A stretch of 64,000 bases of DNA from Ananas comosus (taxonomy: Eukaryota > Streptophyta > Magnoliopsida > Poales > Bromeliaceae). The DNA lies in assembly GCF_001540865.1 (NCBI RefSeq), contig NC_033633.1, forward strand, positions 6,991,486 through 7,055,485. The letters run 5' to 3'. How positions within the stretch are numbered: the first letter of the stretch is position 1; each line of letters opens with the position of its first letter. Below are positions 1-11,300 of this stretch, one piece after another. Below the pieces are notes generated by a model. The model worked only from the letters and a program-made list of their open reading frames with translations, had not been told where the DNA came from and ran no database searches. The position numbers and the translations under genes are program-made.

Positions 1-800
1 AAAAAAAAATTACGAAGTAAAAATTATATCTATACTACTTATAAATTCTTTCGCAAAGAATAATTTCAAAGCAACCGCCAATTATTTCGTTTTTACTTTG
101 GTCATCTATACCGATTTTTTCGCAACCAATCATTTCAAATAATTCGCAACAGATTATTGCGTAAAACAAATTATGTAGTATCTTTTTTTAAAAAAAATAA
201 AGCAAATATATGTTAAATTTGAAAATGAAATCGTATCTTACATTTTGATCAGAAAGAACTAACTCTATAAAAAAAAAACAAAGCAAATGAATGTTAAATT
301 TGAAAATGAAATAATATCTTACATTTTGATCAGAAAGAACTAACTCAAAACTATTCACCATCTCTGGGCGATGAAATTCAGGCATAGTATACAGACAAAT
401 CACTCTAACTTTGATCTTCCATTTGTCTCCAAGAGGAGTGATGTCACGTATTGAATCATACCCAAGTGCCATATCCTGAGAAAAATAAGACATCCAATAA
501 AAAAATTAATACATCATATTTAAATAATAAAATAAAAAAATATATGTTCTATTTTAAAGCATCAACATTTAAGAACTAAGAAAATTACAGGAGTGACAGT
601 AGAGAAAACAAAATTACGAATGACAGTAGAGAAAAAAAAATTACGAAGTAAAAATTATATCTATACTACTTATAAATTCTTTCGCAAAGAATAATTTCAA
701 AGCAACCGCCAATCATTTCGTTTTTACTTTGGTCATCTATACCGATTTTTTCGCAACCAATCATTTCAAATAATTCGCAACAGATTATTGCGGATTTCGC
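1..800. repeat. AT-rich direct repeats upstream of the LUL gene
   Basis: A segment of about 150 bp beginning at position 7 is repeated almost unchanged from about 638 to 793. Both copies share the runs ttcgcaaagaataatttc and gcaaccgccaat. A shorter pair, about 65 bp each, lies at 199-265 and 281-346 and ends in agaaagaactaactc. The segment is very AT-rich and I see no protein-coding signal; the short open frames here are chance frames in repeats. It may be the edge of a non-autonomous element that begins outside the window. Confidence 0.75.
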
Positions 801-860
801 AATCAATAATTTTAAATAATTAATTATTTGCCAATACGAAATTTGAGTTTGACCATTTTT

Positions 861-1440
861 TTCGCAACTAACCATTTCAAATAATTCGCAACAGATTATT
901 GCTTATTTCGCAACCAATAATTTTAAACAATTAATTATCTGCCAATACGAAATTTGAGTTTTACTGTTATCTGCCAATACGAAATTTGAGTTTGACCGTT
1001 AGATTATTGATTTCGAAAGCAATAATTTTAAATAATTAATTATCTGCCAATACGAAATTTAAGTTTGACCCTTTTTTTCGCAACTAACCATTTCAAATAA
1101 TTCACAACAGATTATTGCTTATTTCGCAACCAATAATTTTAAACAATTAATTATCTGCCAATACGAAATTTGAGTTTTACTGTTATCTGCCAATACGAAA
1201 TTTGAGTTTGACCGTTAGATTATTGATTTCGAAAGCAATAATTTTAAATAATTAATTATCTGCCAATACGAAATTTAAGTTTGACCCTTTTTTTCGCAAC
1301 TAACCATTTCAAATAATTCACAACAGATTATTGCTTATTTCGCAACCAATAATTTTAAATAATTAATTATCTGCCAATACGAAATTTGAGTTTGCAACAG
1401 ATTATTTCCATTGCGAAAAAATAATTCGCAACAGATTATT
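861..1440. repeat. 216-bp tandem repeat, about 2.6 copies
   Basis: The motif ttcgcaactaaccatttc recurs at 861, 1077 and 1293, giving a period of exactly 216 bp. The third copy is partial and degenerates after about 1430. Within each unit, tatctgccaatacgaaattt itself recurs several times. The array ends about 400 bp before the LUL start codon, so it lies in the promoter-proximal region. Confidence 0.85.
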
Positions 1441-1513
1441 ACGTATTTCGCAACCAATAATTTTAAAGTAACGTGTCAGCTTCTCACATAGGGTTCATTA
1501 AGGGTTCTACTTT

Positions 1514-1522
1514 TATATATAG
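1514..1522 (+). promoter_or_regulatory. possible TATA box of the LUL gene
   Basis: The string tatatatag lies about 320 bp upstream of the start codon at 1845, after the 216-bp repeat array. It is the best TATA-like string in the proximal flank, but the region is AT-rich and such strings occur by chance. The transcription start cannot be read from sequence alone. Confidence 0.25.
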
Positions 1523-1844
1523 TAATAGATTAGTTATAATAGAAAGGGTGACTACAGAAAAATAATTTGATTGGTGAGTATTATCAAAGAGTGACCGCTA
1601 TATTTTAAACTTTTTCTAGTTATATGCGCAAAAACAACTGACACGCTGGTTGCTCCACCATTGGCACCAGCAGCGTGGAATTAAATGGGGCATCTTCCCC
1701 ACCAACCCATCCATCATTTTCTCCGCGGCATACGGTACAGCAAAGCTTCAGCCCTCGCGCTCCTCAACCGGACCACTCTTTCCTCCACTCCTCCTTCCGA
1801 ACGCTTCCCTCACTCTCAGCGCCTGAAGAGGTTAGGAAGAGGCC

Positions 1845-2305
1845 ATGGGCCAATCCGCAAGCAGAAACAGGAGAAGATCATATTGCTATCACCACCCTCA
1901 CCCTCACCCTCACCCTCATCCTCACCCTTCCCATCCCCCTTTCCCTTCTTACTTCCCCACCCTTCCCCTTCCTTCTCCACCGCCGCCGCCTCCTCCTCCT
2001 CATCCCTTCTTCTATGGGTTCCCTAACCCCACACCTCCTCCTCCTCCACCTCCTCCTCACAATCCCCACACCCACCACCCCGCCCCCATCTATGGAGCCT
2101 TTGATTACGCTTCTCCTCCGCCTCCGCCCTTAGCCGCTTCCGTCTCGATGCTGAAGCCGATGGCTTCATCCGTCGAGCATCACAGGTCGGCGACCGTCAA
2201 GAACCTTGTCAACTTGCACAAGGACTCCCTCCTCCTCGAGCCTGACGAGTGGGTCCCCGATCAACACCTGATCTCCTTCACCTTCGACTCTCTCGCTGAT
2301 GGGAG
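1845..2305 (+). CDS. LUL4: LUL exon 1 (N-terminus and start of DAR2)
   Basis: It encodes residues 1-153 plus two bases of codon 154. The donor is gggag|gtaact at 2306. Without splicing the frame would stop at 2307-2309 (TAA), right in the donor. The exon is GC-rich and contains the (HP)n run and two blocks of eight prolines. The last conserved stretch before the donor, [12 protein letters not shown], is the family's motif preceding the next exon. Confidence 0.92.
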
Positions 2306-5300
2306 GTAACTGATCCTTCGTACTGCTACTTTAATTTCTCGCAAGTTGGATGGAATTGATACAATTTAGTAGGAATGTGGAATGGAGTTTATTGAATTAA
2401 TAGGAAGTAGGTAGATTTTTGCCACCTCACGGGTTACTCGCAAGATTGAATCTGGAATGATTTTAAGTTGAATCATGAAACACTTAAATTCGAGCCAATC
2501 ATCGAGAATCAAGCGAATTATTTGACCAATCGCACAATTGTAAGTTGAACCAAGAATCAAACGAATTATTTGACCAATTGCACAATTGAGCAAAAGCAGA
2601 ATAATTGAACCTTCTTGCGTATTTTGGATGCCATAAGAGGCACTTCCAATGACACAACGGTGCTCTAATCGTCATAAAAAACATGGAGAATAAGGGTGAC
2701 CTGCAGTTTTCATGATATCAGAATTGATGGAGGCATAAACTTGTTAAGTTCTGTTGAATAAGGGGCTTGTGTTAGGCATTGATCTGCTTGCAGGTTTTGT
2801 CGGGTATTTGGTAGTTAAAAGTAAGGATTTAAGTGCCCATCGGCACAAGCACTATCTATCGTGCCGTATCGTACCAACAAAATATCGGCACGATATAAAT
2901 CCCGTAGCGATAGCATAGCTCAAAATTCTCTATTCTTTAAATTAGTAAGTAATTTTCTCAATAAAGTTCAAAAGATTTGATAAAAATACATAGTTAAATA
3001 ATTAGAATATTTTGTTGCTAAAGAAAATATATTTCATGCCATTATGTGTCGGCACATATGTATTTTTTGTGGCCGACACGCACACTGCCATATCTTGCCG
3101 ACAAGTTTCGGCATGACCCTGTGCCACGGCACTTAAATCCTTGGTTAAAGGGGAAAGAAATCAAGAAGAAACATGATCGAATTTTGTTCACAGAGAAGAG
3201 GTGCAGTGATTGGTGGGTATTATTTCTTTTTAGGCTAACTGCTACATGTGTGTTCTGGAGCTATAGACCATCGAGCCAATACTTCCGCAGTTCTTGTACT
3301 CTTGAACTTAGGATACAAAAACAATAAGGATGGTAGAGAAGAAGGGATAAATAATGAGGACGCTAAATGGATAAGCTTTTAACTTAGCTTCTCTTCTCCA
3401 CCCTGTTATTTCTTGCTTAGCTTCTTATAATGGTGCTCATAACACGTTATTTATGAAGGCCAACATCAAAACCACTTTGCTAGTGGTCAATACTTGGGCT
3501 AGCACATATTCCTCAAAAGTTAAGTTTGTTGAGTCTTCAACTAATGATTCTATGTAGGTATCTTCAAGACTATGCTGGTGGCAAAGATTGCCCGTGCCAC
3601 CTGCGCTGCCCTGTGTTGCCTATGTCATATTGTGCCGAGGGTGTGTCGGCATGTGGCACTAGAGCAAGTTGATACTGTATCGACAAAATATTTTTTTTTG
3701 AGTTTTTAAAGAATTTTTTGAGTTTTCTTGGGGTGAAAAGTTTTACAAAGATCTTTTCATGCTTGAAATATGTAAATCTACTAACATTTATTGCAATTAG
3801 TGAGTTAAATTGCATACGAGATCATTGTTAAGGGTGTGTTTGGTTCCACATGAAACTGTGGAAAAAAAAATTTCGGTGGAAAAAAATATTTCAATGGAAA
3901 AAAAGTTTTACGTCATTTAGTGTTTGGTTTGTAGGAAAAGAAAAATAGTTTTCCATTACGGTTGTTTAGTTGAAAGGAAAAGAAAAATAGATGAAAAACT
4001 ATTTAATATATTTTTTATTATATATATTATTAATATATAATAATTATTATATTATATATATTATTATTATAATTTCTATTTATAGATTAAATATATTTAA
4101 AATTATAATAAATATATTAGAGTTATATATTTAGGAATACTAATAAATAATTACAAGTTTATAAATAAATTTATATAATAATATTTTTTATATAAAAAAT
4201 AAATTACTATATATAGTATATATATATTATATTAAATAAATTTATATAATATAATATTATTATAATTATATATTATATATTATTATATAAATATATATAT
4301 TAGAGGCTGTTACTATACTCTTATGAGTATAGAGGCCTTTCGTACTCATAAGTTGTTTTCGATGATGGAGCTTCCGAATCGACGATCCACTCCGTTAAAT
4401 ATGATCTAGAGTATTTGAAACTTCTAGAAAATAAATCTCAAAATTTTTCAAAATCATAATAAATTCCATCAAGCGGGCATAAAATGAACGGTCGAAATCG
4501 AATGACGTCCTAAATATGGATGATTGGATCCTTAAATTTAAGATCGGAGTTAATCATCTTTATGTAGGTAGTGAATAGAATTTTCTATCAAAAATTCAAC
4601 AGATTTCGTTTCTTTTAAACCGTTAAACTAGCAAGTATTCCATGCCGGCCGTTAAAAATTGTAAATTTTGTGACCTTTTGATTGTAAGGTAAATGATGTT
4701 CAAAAATTATAAAATTTAATTTCTAGAAGTTTTAAATGCTCTAGATAACATTTAACGGTATGGATCGTCGATTCGGAAGCTCTATCATCGAAAACGATTT
4801 ATGAGTACGAGGGCGATCGTACTCATAATAGTATAGTAGCCGGACGTAATCTAGAGCATTTAAAACTTCTAGAAATTAAATTTTATAATTTTTCGAGATC
4901 ATTTACCTTACGATCAAGAGATCACAAATTTGACAATTTTTAATGGCCGGTATGGGATACTTGCTAGTTTAACGGTGTAAAAGAATCGGAATTTGTTGAA
5001 TTTTTGATAGAAAATTCTATTTACTACCTAGATAAAAATCTCCGATCTTGAATTGAAGGATCCGATCATCCTTTTATAGGACGTCGTTCGATTTTGACTG
5101 TTTATTTTATGCCCGCTTGATAGACTTGATTATGATTTCGAAAATTTACGAAATTTATTTTCTAGAAGTTTCAAATACTCTAGATCATATTTAACGGAGT
5201 GGATCGTCGATTCGGAAGCTCCATCATCGAAAACAACTTATGAGTACGAGGGCTCCAATACTAATAATAGTATAGTAGCCATAGCCTATATATATGTATA

Positions 5301-8300
5301 TATTATGAGAGGGAGGTCCACCGTGGACCTCGGTGGACCTCCTTCTCACATGGTCCACGAGGCCAATGGCCTCGTGGACCGCGCAAACGAGGCAGCCATG
5401 AGCCGTGCAAACGAGGCAGCCATGAGCCGCTATTTTGGGCTCCGCCCTTTCCGTTTTCTGCGGCTCTCGTGCGGAAAACGAAAGCGAAGGTTTCCCCCAT
5501 ATATGTAAAATAAGTTTTCACGAAAATTTTTTTTACCTCGAACCAAACACGCAACAAATTAATTTTCCACCGAATTTTTTTTTCCACGCACTTTTACGTG
5601 GAACCAAACATCGCCTAAGTGAAAAAAGACAAAAAAAAAAGATCTCGCCCAAGTTTTTTATCGTTTTAGTTATAATGAATTTGCATATGATAGTGTTTTT
5701 CTATAAATTTTTATCCAATTATGACCTTAGTTTTGTTTGCATATTCACATACTTTCATAATATATATAAATTTTGATTTTTTTTTCTATATTAAGATCTT
5801 TACGACTTTGTTTTTACTAAAATGGGCGAGATACAATATTTGATAATTTTTACAGTGATTAGAGATATTAAGGCAATCTAAATAGCTAACTTTTTATAAA
5901 AATTTGATAAAAAACTTCGGGCCAATCCTTGCCAATGTTGTAGCAGCATGCCACTAGCACAGAGGGGCGTGCCGCCTCGTGCCACAGTGCTGTGCCATGC
6001 CGTGCTGCTAGCGTGGCTGTGCCAGTGGCACGACAATCCTTGGGTGGTGGTCAATACATGTGGCTAGCACATTTTCCTCAAAAATTAAGTTTGTTAAGTC
6101 TTTCATGGATGATGCTTGGTGGGTGTAATGTAAAGTTTATGTTGACTCTACACTCCTCAACGTTGACTTGTTTCAAGATCCGATCACCTAACCATTCCCA
6201 TCAACTTTGAAAACATTTTAGCTATTGTACTATCAAGTCATTCTTTGAGTATGTTTTCTACTTGCTTATCTTTTGTAATTGATTGTGCTGTTACCTTTCC
6301 TTGCTAAGGGCTATCATGCTACTGCTTGTCGCCCTATGCTAATAGTGCCATAGTGTCGGCATGTGGCACAAGGTCTATGTTACTCTATGCCAAAATTTCG
6401 GCTGTGTTGCTGTATCAGGGCGTGCCACAATATCGAACTATGTGGATTAGTATAGGCGTATAGCATTTGTTAACTCAATGCTAGTTTGGTGTTGATGCAT
6501 TTCTATACTTTGGGTTTAATTCAAAAGTTAGAAGGTGCTCGTTAAATCCTAGAAGCATTTTAAGATCTCTTCATCTCCTTTCATTCTTTAGTAGAAAAGA
6601 TCATCTTACTAATCTTCGTCCCTTCTTTAATTCCCTCAAAATAGTAAGAAACTTTCTTATTCAAGCAACGAAACCATATGTTTTACATTGTCAAGATAAT
6701 ATGATTTCCTTTAATTAATCTTTCACGTCCCGAGCCAGCAATGAAAGCACTCATCGGGCATGTGCACAGATTCGCTGAACGGACAGAGTTTTCCTTATCT
6801 GCCCAAGACGTCACAATCTGTATACAACACATTCCAAGCAGGAATTGTATACATGGATTATATAAGGAGAATATCAAATTACATGAAGTAAAATTTCTTT
6901 CTATTATATGTTTTCATTCATTCAATTGCATACATTGTCTTTCCCAAATACAATCCGAAATACTTCATTACAATTTTTTTTTCCCTTTCTCTTTCATTAC
7001 ATTTTCCAAAAAGGGGTACAACTATATAGACCTTAAAAGTGGAAGGGCCGCTATTTATGGTGCTACGTCCTTACCTCATTCTGCCGCATCACTCGTGGAT
7101 GGAACTAAAAAATATGGGGGTGAGATCTATAAACATAGTTTCCTATGGGTTCGGCCACCCAAGGAAAGAGCTCGACCCACTAGGTCCAAATGAGGCAATA
7201 TAAGCATAAGTATGTAACAAATAACAATGTAAGCATATAAATCTCTACCATATGTAAGTTGAAAATAGTCATGCTTATGCCTCTACTCATGATAATGAAA
7301 TCTACTTATGTAAATGATACTCTTCTACTTACTATTTCATTATCCTAATTACATGTCACCCAACTCTATTCAAGAGTCAATCATTAGCGGATACACCGCT
7401 TTTACATTGGCATTAGGTGGCAAACTTGTGGTCCATCCCCGGCCATAAGTCCATAGCTAGTGATGTCACCTCTTTACCTTGGCATTAGGTGACATCCCCG
7501 TACACCCCCAGCCATAGGATTATAGTTAGCAACTTCATCTCTCGCACCTTCACCTTGGCATCAGGTGGCATTCTGCATACCCTCGGCCGTAGGTTCATAA
7601 GTAGCATGTCATACCCTTGGCATTAGGTGGCATTCCGCACACCCTCGGTCTTAGGTTTCAGGATTTCGGAATCATCTCGTTCATGGTCTCATGGGTCTTT
7701 GTTTTCACCCTACATTGTCAACCTTTGTAGGTTCAAGTCATCTTGTCCAAATAGCATCCTACTCACTATATTTTCCAAATTATGTTTCATGGCATTATGT
7801 GTTCTAGTGTTCACATGTTGAGTTCTCTGATGTCCCTAGAGAATGTCAACCTACATTCTTAGTCCATAACATAGGTATATATAGATATTAACTTATACAT
7901 GTAATTGTGCGATGATAATAATTTGATTTAAATTAGCATATGTCTCACGCATGCACATTTTCAAATTAACTACTCATTTACTATGCATCAAGTTATCATA
8001 AGGTTTACACTTTAGACATGGAAGTCACTAAATTACTTTGGTGAAGCACAATCCACCTCTATTCGCTCCTAATTGCTTGTCGACACTTGCAATTAGGCTA
8101 CCTTTGGCTATTTGTGTTGCTTCAAGCTACCTTGCCCCCAAAACACCAAAATCGATTCTATCACGCCCCGAGACCGCTAACAATTTGGTCCGATTCGGGC
8201 GCGTCGAACAGACGCCGAACGGACAGCACCTTCCCTGTCCGCCTAAGGCTCGACAACAAAATCATGTACATAGAATTGCCCAGGGATAATTCAATTACAT

Positions 8301-11300
8301 ACATGATAAGTACGGAGCACCACTAGTGCTAACAAGTAAGAGCAAGATACAAGTATATCATACAAGTAAATAAAGAGAGATACGTCTATCTATTACATCC
8401 ATTCATCCATTCATTTACATCAAGTTTACATTTTGTAACTCTCAAAATGAATATACACATTGTTCATCCAAAATACATAAGCAGCTCCCAAAGTATACAT
8501 CCATATCTCACGGGTACCTCGGTACTCTAATGCATAGGGTAGCTGCTACTGAGCTAGGGCGCGATGCCCTTACCACGGTCCTCGCTGGGAGTACTCGTGC
8601 TCGGCCTTGCAACAAAGTGGGGTGAGAACTATTGTCCATAGTTCCCAGTGGGTTCGGCCGCCGATTCCGCCGATTTCCCCACTAGGTCTAAGCAGGCAAA
8701 AGCAGATAGATAGATAGATAGATATCTGAAGGTAAAGCTGATGCATATTGAAAGCATTGCACTATACTACTATGCCTTGAAATACAAAAATGAACAAGAT
8801 AGCCATGCATTCACTAACATGCTATGATACCAACATCAAGTATGGATGCAACTCTACTATGCTCAATATGCACGATATGCCCAATTTGCATAACTCTCTT
8901 GAGTTTATTACCCAATCATCTGGCTGGCCCATAGGCGCGCCTTCAACTCACATCTCAAATCCGTCTTTAATGGGGGACTCGAACCACTTGAGGGATTGTC
9001 TGCGGGACCCCACATAGGCTATCCCTTGGGACCCCACATAGGCTATCTCAATCGATTCACGTGCCAAACTCCGGAGCGCACTACCTGTGCGGAGCGACCG
9101 CCACAAGCGCTGAACAGACAATGTGAGTATAATCAAATCCTCGTCTAATGAGGATACCCTGTCACTAGGATCATCAAGCCACAAGTGTTCTTTTAATACT
9201 AAATTCTAATGCCACTCGTCAAGTTGTTTACTTGGTTCACATGCCACTCGTCATGATGCAAGATCTCGACTATTCTAATCATATGTCATCAATGCAAGAT
9301 CAAGTTATCATTTAACTTATCTCTATATTGGGTTCTATGTCACAATAGCTCATTCTCATGCGCCCTAGGTTCACATGCCAAGCCTACTATGCCGCATTAC
9401 AAGGGAGAATGCAAGAATAGTAAAAGTAACTACTAGACACCCTATTATGCATAATACCACATATGAAATATGATCAACATTGAGATACTTAGACATAGGG
9501 AGGAGCCCAGTTGCTTCGGGATGACACCCCCCACCTTTAGGCGAGTAGCGAGGCTAGGAACTCTACTTCGCGATCCTTGGTCGCCGCTTCAACTCTTCGA
9601 GTCAATACGAAGCCTTAAACGCTCGTTTCGGCAATCTCCTTGTACCGGCTCGACGAATCGACGAACAGACTTTTCCAACGCGTTTAAACACTTAGTAATT
9701 AGGTTAACACACGATCAATTTAGATCAAAACTCTTTATTTCCAAAAACCCCAATTTTGGAGCCCTAGGTTTAACCCAATGCAAGAATACCCTTCTAGCTT
9801 CAAGGTTCAAGCATAAAGCTTCTCTTTGGCATCAAAAAGATCCAATGGAACCAATTCTAGAAGATTAAAACCCATCTAGAAGGATCTACTATGAAAGCTC
9901 TCGAAGCTTACCTCAAGAAGCTTGCTCTAATGGTGGAGAGGAAGAAGAGGAAGATGCCAATCCTTCTCCTTGCTTGGTCCTCCACCAAAATCTCCCCATT
10001 CTTCACCTTCTAGAGAGAGAGAAAGGAGTTTAGAGAAAGAGAGGGAGAGCTAGGGGTGAGGTTGGGAGAGAAATGAGGGAGAAAGAGGGTTCACTCCCAT
10101 CTATACCCCTCATTCATGCAACATTTGCATTTTAGCCCCTCCACTTTACTTCTCATGCCTTGCCCAGACTCGGCATTTTTTGCGCTCGGGGACCGGTCTG
10201 TCCCTAGAGGGACCGGTCCCCGTGAGCACCTCTCGCGGGTAGAAGCTATCTGCCAATTTCCACGCGCACGGGGACCGGTTTGTCCACCAGGGACCGGTCC
10301 CCGAGAGACCGGTCTGTCCACCAAAAGACCGGTCCTTGAGAGCAACTTCTGCGGGCAGAACTCTGCTGCCATTTTTCTACGCGTACGGGGACCGGTCTGT
10401 CCACCAGGTACTGGTCCCCGAGAGCTAAACTTGTGCGCAGAAGTTTTCTGCCACATACCTGGCTTACGGGAACCGGTCCCTCACACCAGGGACCGGTCCC
10501 TGAGAGCAGAATCTGTCAAGTGCAGATTTTTGCACAACTTACTCTAGCGGGTCTGTTGCGATGCACTTTTTGGGTTTTTGGCTTCTTCGGCTTTTCCAAA
10601 GCATTCCCACTCGACAAGTAGTCGATCCTGAGCGAAGTCTAACTCTCGGATTTCGAGAATCCACTTCCTTACAGGTTCGTTACTCCAAATTGACCACCGT
10701 TCGAAACGAAGTTGTCCCACATGTTTCTCTAACCTTCAATTAGAGTCCTCAAAATCCAAAAACCCCAATTTCCTATATGGTTTTCTCAAAACTAGAGTAA
10801 AACCCGAATCAAATGGCTAATTTCTATAATTTGTAATCTAGATTAGCCTGGAGTTTGATAAAAATTTCTTTACAAAGGTTACATCCAAAATCCTAACTCA
10901 AAACCCTAAAGCTCACCTTTGCCCTAGCTTCCACAAACCTTTTGTTGCTCCAAAAAGTTTGTTCTCTTTTTCCAAAAGCTCACCCAAGTTTGATTTCCAT
11001 AAATCTCCAAATATGGGAGATGATATATGGTGAAGGAGAGGGGAGTGTAACAGAGAAAAGAGGAGGTGTGTGTGAGTTCACTATGGGGAAAGGGTGGTGT
11101 CCCCTCCTTCTTATAGAGGTTGTAACAATTGCAACTAAGTCCCTTATATTCCACCATTTGTAATCGGTGAAAACTAGCATCATGCAGCACTGAGTACCTG
11201 TACACGGGCTTTAGTTTCAGTACCGGCTGCTTGGTTTCGCAAAATCCAAATGTTGGATTTTCGGATTCTCTACTGAGTATCGGTACTCACTTGAATCAGT

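Larger units (their letters stand above)
3832..5615. mobile_element. Tourist-like (PIF/Harbinger) MITE with TAA target duplication
   Basis: The ends are inverted repeats. The left starts gggtgtgtttggttccac and the right, read on the other strand, starts ggcgatgtttggttccac. The similarity runs about 50 bp inward through ggaaaaaaaaatttcggtggaaa. The flanks are TAA at 3829-3831 and at 5616-5618, the 3-bp duplication typical of this superfamily. It codes for nothing. Its interior is AT-rich (3990-4300) and contains a second, foldback element at 4305-5280, plus a small GC-rich palindromic cassette at 5315-5430. Confidence 0.8.

Noticed and set aside
1675..2133. A 152-codon open frame overlapping LUL exon 1 in another frame
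   Set aside because: Compositional shadow of the CCT/CAC-rich exon. The frame starting at 1845 gives the conserved LUL sequence and a consistent splice phase.
10190..10505. Regularly spaced short repeats, CRISPR-like at first sight
   Set aside because: Spacers are similar to one another, the repeats are 12-bp palindromes, the setting is a plant LTR, and no cas gene is present.
10091..10547. Open frames of 120-195 codons rich in Arg, Gly, Pro, Thr in family B LTRs (also at 23347-23757, 25874-26461, 59968-60363)
   Set aside because: They are translations of the gggaccggtccc palindrome arrays and GA-rich leaders, open on both strands because the DNA is palindromic and GC-rich. No conserved protein domain.
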